A stretch of DNA of 64,000 bases from Bacillota bacterium (GCA_023395555.1 JAEWYQ010000048.1:62001-126000), one strand, 5' to 3'; positions 53,199-62,237 are shown, counted from the first letter of the stretch. Numbers and translations are program-made. The notes: generated from the sequence alone by a model not told the origin.

Positions 53199-55313
53199 AT
53201 GTTGAAAAAACATATTTTTCTATTCATAGGAATGGTGCTGTTCCTGGTGATGGCAGGCGGTGCGGTGAAAGCTTATGCCTATGTGCCTTATGAAACCTAT
53301 ACCTATGATGCCTTGGGATGGTTTTTTATATCGCCCCATGCCTATGAGCCGGAGGGAGTAATGAATGCCTACGACCTTGGCCTGGAGACCGCTTTAAATT
53401 CGCCGGGGGATATTATAACCGATGACCAGGGATACATCTATATTGCAGATACAGGCAACAGCAGAATTCTTGTACTGGATGAAAATTATCAGCTGGTACG
53501 GAATATAAGCAGCTTTCTGGATGAGAACGGAGAGGAGCAGACCTTTAACCAGCCGGGGGGCATTTTTGTAACCGGTGACCGCAGCCTCTATGTAGCGGAT
53601 TCCAAAAACAGCAGAATTGTTGTATTGGATGCGGAGGGTAAGCTCATAAGAATCCTGCCGCCTCCCGCTTCTGATGTATTGCAGGGGTTGATCTATGAAC
53701 CGTCGGCTGTGGCTGTGGATGAATACGGCCGGATTTATGTAATTGCCAGGAGCACTAATATGGGTGTAATCTCCCTGGAAGAAGACGGAACCTTTGTGGG
53801 ATTTATAGGTGCCGAGAAGACCAGGGGTAACTTTATGGATATTATATCCGATCTGTTCCGGACCGAGGCTCAGAAAGCCCGCTCCGCTCAAAATGTACCG
53901 ACGGAATATAATAATATAGCCATTGATAAAGAGGGCTTTCCCTATGTAACCTCCAGTGCCCTGGAGGCTGGTGCGCAGTACGGCTCCATGATGAATAATG
54001 ATACCTCCGCAACACCCATAAAGAAGCTGAATCCCGCCGGGGTTGATGTATTAAAAAGAAACGGCGCTTTTGGCCAGGGAGGCGACATAGAGTTTATCGG
54101 GGATGTCTCCCGGTTTATTGATGTAGCCATCGGGGAAGACGGTACCTACAGTGTTTTGGATTCTACCAGAAGCCGGGTGTTTACTTATGACATCAATGGA
54201 AATCTTCTCTATGTATTCGGGGGCTCCGGCACTCAGGCGGGAGTATTCAGGAGGCCGGTGGCCCTGTGCTACCATGGCAGTGATATTCTGGTTCTGGATG
54301 CCACCACCGGCGTGGTTACCGTATTTACCAGAACCGCATACGGCGATAGTATTGCCCAGGCCTTAAAATACCAGAATGAACGGAATTATACGGCGGCGGC
54401 ACTTCAATGGCATAAGGTATTGGAGCTGAACTCTAATTTTGAACAGGCTTATTCCGGTGTTGCCTCGTCCTATATGCGGCTGGAGCAATACGAGGATGCC
54501 ATGATTAACTATAAGCTGGGGAATAATCTGAAGGGCTATCGTAAGGCCTTTACCGAATACCGGAGAGAGCTGATGGCGGACTACTTCCTTTTAATTCCCG
54601 CAGGGATGCTTCTGATTGTCCTGGGTCTTGGGTTTCTTATCAGAAGGGTTAAGAAAATAAACAACGAAGGCTGGGGAAAGCATGGCAAGCGAACCTTGAA
54701 GGAGGAATTGTGCTTTTCCTACTACACCATGTTCCATCCCTTTGACGGTTATTATGAGCTAAAGAGAGATAACCGGGGAACCATGAGAGGCGCATTGGTT
54801 ATCTTCGGGCTGGCTATCTTTAATTACTTATTCAACCAGTTTGCCAGCGGTTATATGGTAACCGGCATGATCTGGAGAAAGATCAGCCTGTATGATGCGT
54901 TTATGTCCGTGGGCTTTTTGGTTATCTTATGGACCGTTGCCAACTGGGCGCTGACGACCTTAATGGATGGCAAGGGGAGGATGCGTGATATCTTCATCGC
55001 TACGTCATATTCCTTGATGCCTATGATACTCCTGGGAATACCGGCGACTATATTATCCAATTTTGTTACCTCGGGGGAACTGCAATTCGTATTTTTCATG
55101 AATAATTTGGGACTGTATTGGACTGTATTTCTGATTTTCTTTGGAGTGCTTACCACCAACGAATATACCCTGGGCAAGAATACGCTTACCACCCTGCTGT
55201 CACTGGTTGGTATGGGATTCATTGCTTTTATCGGAGTTCTGTTTATCAATGTATTAAGTGAAATGTGGGAATTCGGAAGAACCATTGTCTTTGAAATTAT
55301 TTATAGAATTTAG
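53199..55313 (+). CDS. NHL beta-propeller / TPR / Yip1 membrane protein
   Basis: A 704-residue protein. A signal or membrane segment (about 5-26) leads into six NHL-like blades (about 40-400), with repeats such as IITDDQGYIYIADTGNSRILVLDEN and SVLDSTRSRVFTYDINGNLLYVFGG. A TPR-like pair follows (about 400-465, NYTAAALQWHKVLELNSNFEQAY). A helix (about 470-492) and a Yip1-type domain of about five helices (about 510-700) end it. The propeller should lie outside the membrane. Function is unknown; scaffolding or sensing of the transporter is conceivable. It starts after GGGAGG, within the operon. Confidence 0.82.
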   Translation: MLKKHIFLFIGMVLFLVMAGGAVKAYAYVPYETYTYDALGWFFISPHAYEPEGVMNAYDLGLETALNSPGDIITDDQGYIYIADTGNSRILVLDENYQLVRNISSFLDENGEEQTFNQPGGIFVTGDRSLYVADSKNSRIVVLDAEGKLIRILPPPASDVLQGLIYEPSAVAVDEYGRIYVIARSTNMGVISLEEDGTFVGFIGAEKTRGNFMDIISDLFRTEAQKARSAQNVPTEYNNIAIDKEGFPYVTSSALEAGAQYGSMMNNDTSATPIKKLNPAGVDVLKRNGAFGQGGDIEFIGDVSRFIDVAIGEDGTYSVLDSTRSRVFTYDINGNLLYVFGGSGTQAGVFRRPVALCYHGSDILVLDATTGVVTVFTRTAYGDSIAQALKYQNERNYTAAALQWHKVLELNSNFEQAYSGVASSYMRLEQYEDAMINYKLGNNLKGYRKAFTEYRRELMADYFLLIPAGMLLIVLGLGFLIRRVKKINNEGWGKHGKRTLKEELCFSYYTMFHPFDGYYELKRDNRGTMRGALVIFGLAIFNYLFNQFASGYMVTGMIWRKISLYDAFMSVGFLVILWTVANWALTTLMDGKGRMRDIFIATSYSLMPMILLGIPATILSNFVTSGELQFVFFMNNLGLYWTVFLIFFGVLTTNEYTLGKNTLTTLLSLVGMGFIAFIGVLFINVLSEMWEFGRTIVFEIIYRI

Positions 55314-55324
55314 GAGGGATGAAT

Positions 55325-57940
55325 ATGCATATGGTAAAAGGAAGAAAGAAGATAATCCTTAGCGTTGCCGTAATTGCTGTCATTCTTGCCGGTATACTGG
55401 TGATATGGGGCTTATCTTCAAAGACAGTGCTGCAGGGGGTGCCGCGGCCTGACCGGACGAAGCGGGATGCCCTGGGAAAATACAAGGATATCGCGCCGGG
55501 CAGCGGTCTGGAGCCGGCGGCAGAGAATGATGTGCTTAAACTGTATTTTGACAATGAAACCGGCGGTATCGCCGTGGAAGATAAGGGCAGCAGTAAGATG
55601 TTTTATTCCTCCCCGCAGAATGCCATGGAGGATGCCAAAGCCTCCGATATCATGAAGAAGCAATTAAGCTCGCCCCTTCTGCTGACCTATTTTAATCTGA
55701 ACTCAAAAACGACGACTGTTTTTGACAGCTATACCAATGCTTTTCTATTGAACCAGATATCCTGGGCAAAGATTGAGAAGGGCATCCGGGTTAATATGGT
55801 TCTGGGAAGAGAGGAAGCCTCCAAGCTTTTACCGGAGCAAATCAGCGCGGCAAGCTTTGAGGAACTGGCGGCCCAGGTAGAGGAAACCAGCGGAGGAAGC
55901 GCGGCCAAGAGAATGAAGGCCTTCTATCTGCTGTACCGTATGGAGGAGGCGGATGAGGAACAGAAGGCGAAATATCCCGGTCTTAACCATACGGATCTCT
56001 ATTCTTTAAAATCCTCCATTACCGACAGGGATAAAAGAACCCTGGAGGAGTATTACAAAAAGGCAGGATATACCTATGAGAAGATGGAGCAGGAATATGA
56101 AGAGCTGGGATTTGTCTCGGCAGCGGAGAGCTTCCCCTGCTTTAAGGCTTCCATTGACTATGTTTTAGAGAATGCTTCTCTTGAAGTTATTCTGAATACC
56201 GGTGAGCTGGAATATGACAGCAGCCAGTTCTATTTGACCTACCTGTCTCTTTTGCCATACTTTGGAGCTTCCGGAGGAGAGGAAGACGGTTATGTATTTC
56301 TTCCCGATGGTTCAGGCACTCTCATTGATTTTAACAATGACGGAAGAAAAAATACCTTTCTTACCCGGGGTAAGGTCTATGGTTATGATGCTGCCGAGAG
56401 CAATGTGGACAGGGGAAGCATCAAAAATGAGTTTCGTTATCCGGTATTCGGGATCAAAACAGGGAATAAGGCCATCATGGGAGTGATTACCGAAGGGGAT
56501 GCCCTAGCCGGTATCAATTGTGAATTGGGAAATATCAGTCATTCCTATAACACCGCCTATGCAGACTTTATGCTTCGGTATAACGATAAATTTATGGCCT
56601 CCAACGCCTTTGAACAGGACCCCTGGATTGTCTATGATAAAAAGGGTTATGACGGCATTATCGCAATGAAATATTATTTTCTTACCGGGGAGGATGCGGA
56701 TTATACAGGAATGGCCAAGGCTTACCGATCCCACCTTCTGGAGGAAGGAAGCATTGCGAAAATAACGGATCAAAGGGAGGTTCCCTTTATGCTGGAGACA
56801 ATTGGCACGGTTAAGAAACCGGTCAAGACTTTGGGCATACCCCATGTAGCCAATGTTGCCATAACCTCCTTTGAGGATGCCGGGAGGATGATGGAATATT
56901 TCCTGGATCAGGGCGTATCTAACCTGAAGCTGCGGTACCGTGCCTGGTATAACGGGGGCTACTATCATTCGGCTGCTTCCGATATGAAGGTGGAGCGGGC
57001 AGTCGGCGGCAGGAAGGGCCTGAAGGAGCTGGCAGCCAGGGCGGAAGAACTCAATGTGGAATTATATCCGGACGTGGACTTCCTCCTTCATGATTATAAC
57101 ACCCAGTTTGATAATTTTAATGCCAACAGGGACGGAGTGCGTACTCTGTTTCAAAAGACCGGATATTATCCGCAGTTTATCGCACCACTCCTGAAAATGG
57201 GTAACTGGTATTACAGTGTGAATCCCCAGGCGGTATTGTCTTATTACGAGAGCTTTACCGAAGATTATAACAAAATAGGAATTGACAGCATATCCCTTGG
57301 CAGCGCCGGTGAGGTCTTGAATTCCAATTATAAAAACAGTAATTATGTCAACCGGGAGGACTCGAAGAATATTACCACGGAGATGCTGAAGCGGGCACAG
57401 GATCAATACAGCAATATCCTTGTGGACGGCGGCAATGCCTATACCCTTGGCTTCACCGATTATATTCTGAATCTCCCGACAACGGACAGCGCCTACCTCA
57501 TCGCCGACCGAAGTGTTCCCTTTATACAGATTGCATTGAATGGTTATATTGAGTATTCGGGAACTGCCATTAATTTATCCAGTGACTGGAGGAAAGAGCT
57601 TATGACCTGCCTGGAATACGGAACGGCTCCCTATTTCCTGTTATGCTATAATGACAGCTCCCTGCTGAAGGAAAGTGAAATCTATGATTCCTACTATTCT
57701 GTGAATTTTGATATTTGGAAGGAACAGGCGGTGTCAATATACCGGACGGTCAATGAAGTGCTGTCGGGAGTCAGGAACAGTTCCATCCATAACCATGAAA
57801 AAATGGCGGAGGATGTCTACCGCACCGTTTATGATAATGGAACCGGGATTTATGTAAATTACTCGGATGAAATTGTTGAGATTGATGGACTGACAATTGC
57901 TCCTATGGGTTATGCAGTTGAGCAGATAGGAGGAAGATAA
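55325..57940 (+). CDS. DUF5696 protein, candidate membrane-anchored glycosidase
   Basis: An 871-residue protein with an N-terminal membrane helix (about 8-30), a beta-sandwich-like front part and a predicted TIM-barrel-like core. Acidic candidates are D583 and D585 in YPDVDFLLHDYN, E663 in SLGSAGEVLNSN and D701 in ILVDGGNAY, on successive strand-loop elements as in retaining glycosidases. A C-terminal sandwich (VNYSDEIVEIDGLTI) follows. The DUF5696 assignment is from recall of the family. Its function is not established. ATG 55325 is best placed relative to AGGAGGG. It adjoins the second permease pair. Confidence 0.75.
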   Translation: MHMVKGRKKIILSVAVIAVILAGILVIWGLSSKTVLQGVPRPDRTKRDALGKYKDIAPGSGLEPAAENDVLKLYFDNETGGIAVEDKGSSKMFYSSPQNAMEDAKASDIMKKQLSSPLLLTYFNLNSKTTTVFDSYTNAFLLNQISWAKIEKGIRVNMVLGREEASKLLPEQISAASFEELAAQVEETSGGSAAKRMKAFYLLYRMEEADEEQKAKYPGLNHTDLYSLKSSITDRDKRTLEEYYKKAGYTYEKMEQEYEELGFVSAAESFPCFKASIDYVLENASLEVILNTGELEYDSSQFYLTYLSLLPYFGASGGEEDGYVFLPDGSGTLIDFNNDGRKNTFLTRGKVYGYDAAESNVDRGSIKNEFRYPVFGIKTGNKAIMGVITEGDALAGINCELGNISHSYNTAYADFMLRYNDKFMASNAFEQDPWIVYDKKGYDGIIAMKYYFLTGEDADYTGMAKAYRSHLLEEGSIAKITDQREVPFMLETIGTVKKPVKTLGIPHVANVAITSFEDAGRMMEYFLDQGVSNLKLRYRAWYNGGYYHSAASDMKVERAVGGRKGLKELAARAEELNVELYPDVDFLLHDYNTQFDNFNANRDGVRTLFQKTGYYPQFIAPLLKMGNWYYSVNPQAVLSYYESFTEDYNKIGIDSISLGSAGEVLNSNYKNSNYVNREDSKNITTEMLKRAQDQYSNILVDGGNAYTLGFTDYILNLPTTDSAYLIADRSVPFIQIALNGYIEYSGTAINLSSDWRKELMTCLEYGTAPYFLLCYNDSSLLKESEIYDSYYSVNFDIWKEQAVSIYRTVNEVLSGVRNSSIHNHEKMAEDVYRTVYDNGTGIYVNYSDEIVEIDGLTIAPMGYAVEQIGGR

Positions 57941-57942
57941 TT

Positions 57943-58881
57943 ATGGCCGGGTTTAAGAAGAAAGGAATATCGTTAGAGGCAAAAAAAGCAAGAATGGGAT
58001 GGTTTTTCGTTGCACCGCTGGTATTGGGCTTCTTCCTGTTCTTTCTGGGGATCATTTATAATTCCTTAAAATTCAGCTTTATGGATGTGCAGACAGATCC
58101 TGCCCAAGGCATTCTGTTACGGAATATTAAGTTCGAGAATTATTCCTATATGCTGACGGTGGATACGGATTTTGTGAGGAATCTGAGAAATTCCGTCCGG
58201 GATATGCTTTATAACATACCCATCACCATCATGTTCAGTTTATTTGTTGCCATCCTCCTAAATGGTAAAATGAAGGGCCGTGGTTTATTCCGGGCAATAT
58301 TCTTTATTCCGGTTATTCTGGCCACGGGTATCATTGATAAGGCGGATGCGATGAATTCCGTATTGAATGCTTATCAGGGAATTGATGTCGGTGAGAGTAT
58401 GAGCGCTGCATTTGAGATGGACAGCTTGTTTAATACGGCCAGCCTGACCTATTATTTTTCCGGTATACTATCCTTCAGCCCCGCATTGACCAGTATGACG
58501 GTCTCGGTAGCCTCCAATATCTATCAGGTGGTGAGCTCCTCCGGTGTGCAGATTCTGATCTTTCTTGCCGGCTTGCAGGGGATATCACCCTCCTTATACG
58601 AGGCTGCGCAGATTGAAGGCTGCTCCCGATGGGAATGTTTTTGGAAAATCACCTTTCCCATTATCAGTCCGTTGATACTGACCAATGTAGTGTATACGGT
58701 GGTGGATTCCTTCACCAATGAGAGCAATGTCATCATGAATACCATTTCCACCTTCCTGAGCAGGGCGGAATATGGAAAAGCCTCTGCAACGGCATGGATG
58801 TATTTCCTGGTGATCGGTTTACTGATGGCAGTGGCGGGAATGATTGTGAAGAGTTTTGTATTTTATCAAAATAGAGAGTAG
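57943..58881 (+). CDS. Sugar ABC transporter permease, MalF type (pair 2)
   Basis: A 312-residue six-helix permease. The EAA loop is YEAAQIEGCSRWECFWKITFPIISP. The loop between helices 2 and 4 is longer than in pair 1 and includes KADAMNSVLNAYQGIDVG. ATG 57943 follows the DUF5696 stop by two bases, with AGGAGG upstream, so it is tightly coupled to that gene. Confidence 0.92.
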   Translation: MAGFKKKGISLEAKKARMGWFFVAPLVLGFFLFFLGIIYNSLKFSFMDVQTDPAQGILLRNIKFENYSYMLTVDTDFVRNLRNSVRDMLYNIPITIMFSLFVAILLNGKMKGRGLFRAIFFIPVILATGIIDKADAMNSVLNAYQGIDVGESMSAAFEMDSLFNTASLTYYFSGILSFSPALTSMTVSVASNIYQVVSSSGVQILIFLAGLQGISPSLYEAAQIEGCSRWECFWKITFPIISPLILTNVVYTVVDSFTNESNVIMNTISTFLSRAEYGKASATAWMYFLVIGLLMAVAGMIVKSFVFYQNRE

Positions 58882-58904
58882 GCGACGGCCTGTGGAGGTT
58901 AAAA

Positions 58905-59855
58905 ATGAAGAGGACAAGAGGGAAACAAACCTATCGGCGTATGGCTGGAATGACGGTTACGAATGTTTTAAAATACCTGCTCCTGGCCGGATTGTCGTTT
59001 ATCATATTGTATCCCCTGCTGTTAAAGCTTTCAACCAGCTTTATGACCGAGGAGGATATGCTGGATACCCTGGTGGTGTATATTCCCCGTAACTTCACTT
59101 TGGATAATTATAAAGTAATTGCGGAGTACACCAAATATTTCACAGGGCTAAAAAATACGTTTATGATTTCCGTTTTCTGCGGTGTGGTACAGATGTTTAT
59201 CTGTTCCTATATCGGATACGGGCTTGCCAGATTTAAGTTTAAGGGCAGGGGCCTGGTGATGCTGCTGGTATTCTTCACTATCCTGGCGCCCCCGTCCACC
59301 TTTCAGACATCCATGTATTTAAAATTCCGTTATTTTGATTTTTTGGGCATTGCCAGACTTTTGACCGGGAATACGGTGAATTTGATGGATTCCTTCTGGC
59401 CTCTGGCAATTCTGTCCTTTACGGGATTTGCTTTCAAGAACGGTTTATTCATATTTATGATGAGGCAATATTTTAAAAATGTACCGGAGGAACTGGAAGA
59501 AGCGGCCTATGTGGACGGATCGGGGATTATACGGACTTATTTTAAGATTATACTTCCCCTGGCAAAATCCATGATGCTGACCGTATTCCTGTTTTCCTTT
59601 GCATGGCAATGGACCGATACTTTTTATACCAGGATGTTTTTCAGCAGAATACGGACCTTATCCAATGCCTTGCTGAAGGGCTTTGAAGGAATGATGGTTG
59701 CCGGCAAGACCCTGGGATTAAAGAACGGCCAGCCCTTAACGGTTGCCTATACCGGAACCATGAGTCTTATGGTGATTGCCCCTCTGATTATCATGTATAT
59801 CTTTGCTCAGAAGAGCCTGACGGAGGGAATTGAACGAAGCGGTATTGTTGGATAA
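58905..59855 (+). CDS. Sugar ABC transporter permease, MalG type (pair 2)
   Basis: A 316-residue six-helix permease. The EAA loop is LEEAAYVDGSGIIRTYFKIILPLAK. It completes the second permease pair and begins 23 bases after its partner with GGAGG upstream. It shows moderate similarity to pair 1 by eye, suggesting distinct substrates or an old duplication. Confidence 0.92.
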   Translation: MKRTRGKQTYRRMAGMTVTNVLKYLLLAGLSFIILYPLLLKLSTSFMTEEDMLDTLVVYIPRNFTLDNYKVIAEYTKYFTGLKNTFMISVFCGVVQMFICSYIGYGLARFKFKGRGLVMLLVFFTILAPPSTFQTSMYLKFRYFDFLGIARLLTGNTVNLMDSFWPLAILSFTGFAFKNGLFIFMMRQYFKNVPEELEEAAYVDGSGIIRTYFKIILPLAKSMMLTVFLFSFAWQWTDTFYTRMFFSRIRTLSNALLKGFEGMMVAGKTLGLKNGQPLTVAYTGTMSLMVIAPLIIMYIFAQKSLTEGIERSGIVG

Positions 59856-59858
59856 TAA

Positions 59859-59883
59859 TGCCTGCAGCCAAAGCTTGCAGGCA
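59859..59883. repeat. Hairpin before the cytosolic GH76 gene
   Basis: TGCCTGCA (59859-59866) and TGCAGGCA (59876-59883) form an 8-bp perfect stem, followed by GTGAGAAAGGTGAGG, the ribosome site region. Confidence 0.6.
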
Positions 59884-59900
59884 GTGAGAAAGGTGAGGTT

Positions 59901-60980
59901 ATGAATAGGAAAGAGAAGAATTATGCGGCGGGAAAGTTAGAGACTTATTGCGATTATGCGGAATGGGCTCAGGAGAAATTGTATGAAAATTATTGGGTAG
60001 AGAAGGAGCAATGCGTAAGTAATTATTATCCCTTTCAGCCTGAACGGGAAGAGGGCCTGAATTATTGGTGGAAGGCTCATGCGGCGGATGCAATGATTGA
60101 CGGTCTGGAGCGCACCGGGCGGCAGGAGTATGCATTAAGGGCAGAGGCAGTGATTGACCGGGTATTTGCACGCAACGGTTCCCTCTTTAATGAATTCTAT
60201 GATGATGAAGAATGGATGGCTCTGGCCTGCCTGAGGTTATATGATATAACCGGCAGTGAGCGGATGAAGGAATATACCCTCCGTCTTTGGGAGGATATTA
60301 AAACTGCCTGGTGGGAGGATGAAATCGGAGGTTTGGCATGGAAGAAGGATGAAGGCAGAAAAGGCAGAAATGCTTGCTGCAACGGTCCCGCCGCCATTCT
60401 GGCTGCCAGATTGTATCAGCGGTTTGGGGATGAGAGCGATTTGGAATGGGCACGGAAAATCTATGCCTATGAAAAAAAATATCTGGTTGATCCGGACAAT
60501 GGGCTGGTTTATGACGGTATGGTAGTCCGGGGGGATAAGACACTGGATATTAATAAGGCCTGGCTGTTTACCTATAATGCAGGTACTTATATTGGAGCGG
60601 GAGTTGAGCTCTGCCGTATCACCAAGGAGCGGCATTATCTGGAGGATGCAATCAAGACAGCGGAAGGCTCCATGAAGGGCCTGGTTAATGAAGACGGAGT
60701 GCTGAAGAGTGAAGGAAACGGGGACGGAGGATTATTCAAGGGAATATTAATCCGCTATATGGAGCAGCTCTATCAGATCAGTCAGGATGAGTGGATTGCA
60801 GACTTTATAAAATATAATACGGAGAAGCTGATTTTGGAAGGAAGCACGGAGGAACAGGGATTGTTTGGTCAGGTATGGGCCAAACAGCCGCAGCTGCCCC
60901 TGGATGTTACCTGTCAGTTAAGCGGAGTATTTTTGCTCGAAGCAGCGGCCAGGATCGCTCCGGAAGGCAGTCTGATTTAG
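59901..60980 (+). CDS. Cytosolic GH76-family alpha-1,6-mannanase-like enzyme
   Basis: A 359-residue single-domain (alpha/alpha)6 enzyme without signal peptide. The catalytic aspartate pair of GH76 is D101-D102 in FYDDEEWMAL, and the N-G-P motif CCNGPAAILAARLY plus TYNAGTYIGAGVEL align with the surface enzyme of the same operon. It likely shortens imported alpha-1,6-manno-oligosaccharides before GH125 and GH38 act. GAAAGGTGAGG precedes the ATG. Last gene of the operon. Confidence 0.88.
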   Translation: MNRKEKNYAAGKLETYCDYAEWAQEKLYENYWVEKEQCVSNYYPFQPEREEGLNYWWKAHAADAMIDGLERTGRQEYALRAEAVIDRVFARNGSLFNEFYDDEEWMALACLRLYDITGSERMKEYTLRLWEDIKTAWWEDEIGGLAWKKDEGRKGRNACCNGPAAILAARLYQRFGDESDLEWARKIYAYEKKYLVDPDNGLVYDGMVVRGDKTLDINKAWLFTYNAGTYIGAGVELCRITKERHYLEDAIKTAEGSMKGLVNEDGVLKSEGNGDGGLFKGILIRYMEQLYQISQDEWIADFIKYNTEKLILEGSTEEQGLFGQVWAKQPQLPLDVTCQLSGVFLLEAAARIAPEGSLI

Positions 60981-61004
60981 TTTTTTTCATAACTTGACAG
61001 GTAC

Positions 61005-61041
61005 AAAAAGGGCACATCATTTTCAGGATGTGCCCTTTTAT
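61005..61041. terminator. Bidirectional terminator between the mannan operon and its regulator
   Basis: AAAAAGGGCACATC and GATGTGCCCTTTT form a strong stem with T/A runs on both sides, placed between convergent genes. Confidence 0.88.
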
Positions 61042-61056
61042 ATAGGAAATTACGCG

Positions 61057-62172
61057 TCACGGTTGGTGATAGGTAATGATTTGATAGGGGATTAAGGTGG
61101 TTTCCGGAACATGATTTCCATTTATCACTTCATTCAGTATATCCACACTGGTTTTCCCTATCATGTACTGCTCCTGTGCTACATAAGCAAATTGGGCAGA
61201 CAGATTGCAATCCGCAATACCGTCAAAGCATACAATAACCTTTTCCTTTTCTGTATTCAATTCTTTCATTGCTTCATAAATGATTTTAGCGATACCGTAT
61301 TCAACAGCAAAATATGCAGTTGTTTTCGGATTTTCCGCCATATATGCCTTGACCATATCCACATCCCGGCGAATCAGATCTTCTTTTTTCTCATCAAAGT
61401 CCCAATAACTGGGCAGGGTAGAGACCAGATTGGCAATCCGGTTTCCTTCGTTGGTGATAACCCCGCGCTCCAGATGACAGTCGATAAATCCCTTATGCCG
61501 TTCCAGCAGGGTAGAGGTATCATTACTCAGCGGAGCTGCATAGCAGATATTCGTATGGCCGAGATCAAATAAATAATTCGTAAGCTCCCTGGAGGCTTTA
61601 TAATTATCTGTTCCCACAAAAGGAATTGGTATTCCTTTTAATTGCCGGTCAATCAAAACCATAGGAAACTTTTTCAAGGACAGTTTCAAGATCTCATCAT
61701 TATAGATGTCATCGTGCACGCACATTATGATCATGCCCGATACATCCATCTCCAGGAAGCGCTTGATGGCGCTGGTTTCCTTTTCCTTTTTTCCATGGGA
61801 ACATTTTAACGCCATGTCAAATCCGTATTTATTACATCTTTTTTCTATGCCCAGCAGGATATCGGAGCCAAAATTGCTGCCAAAGGAATCAAACAAAACG
61901 CCGATGGTTTTATTTTCCTGATGCACCTTGTTTGCCGGTTCCTGCCCATCGCTTTCATTGCCAATAACAAAGGAGCCCTTGCCTGGTTTTCGGACAATCA
62001 GCTTTTGCTCAGCCAACATTTCCAGGGCTTTTTTGCTGGTTATTCTGCTGACCCCATATAGCTCCGATATCTTAAATTCTGATGGTAAACAACTCCCAGG
62101 CGGATATTTGTTACTAAGAATATCGTCCAGCAAATCGTTATAGATTTTTTTATATAGTGCTTCTTTATCCAT
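61057..62172 (-). CDS. GntR-LacI family transcriptional regulator
   Basis: A 371-residue AraR-like regulator. The N-terminal GntR winged helix (about 1-70) has PPGSCLPSEFKISELYGVSRITSKKALEML and GKGSFVIG. A LacI/periplasmic-binding-type effector domain follows (about 90-371, with KTIGVLFDSF and VDILNEVING). It probably senses a manno-oligosaccharide and represses the two mannan operons. The start at 62172 follows GGGAGGAAAT. It is convergent with the large operon, and its own promoter shares the ATATCATTA motif with the operon promoters. Confidence 0.92.
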   Translation of the reverse strand: MDKEALYKKIYNDLLDDILSNKYPPGSCLPSEFKISELYGVSRITSKKALEMLAEQKLIVRKPGKGSFVIGNESDGQEPANKVHQENKTIGVLFDSFGSNFGSDILLGIEKRCNKYGFDMALKCSHGKKEKETSAIKRFLEMDVSGMIIMCVHDDIYNDEILKLSLKKFPMVLIDRQLKGIPIPFVGTDNYKASRELTNYLFDLGHTNICYAAPLSNDTSTLLERHKGFIDCHLERGVITNEGNRIANLVSTLPSYWDFDEKKEDLIRRDVDMVKAYMAENPKTTAYFAVEYGIAKIIYEAMKELNTEKEKVIVCFDGIADCNLSAQFAYVAQEQYMIGKTSVDILNEVINGNHVPETTLIPYQIITYHQP

Positions 62173-62194
62173 ATTTCCTCCCGGCAATATACGC

Positions 62195-62237
62195 TAATGA
62201 TATATACATTATATATATAGTATCAGAGGTTGCCCAA
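62195..62237 (-). promoter_or_regulatory. Promoter and operator of the GntR-LacI regulator
   Basis: On the minus strand TTGGGC (62232-62237) and a perfect TATAAT (62208-62213) are 18 bases apart, and ATATCATTA follows (62195-62203). The same nine bases occur at the GH76 operon promoter, consistent with autoregulation. Confidence 0.55.
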
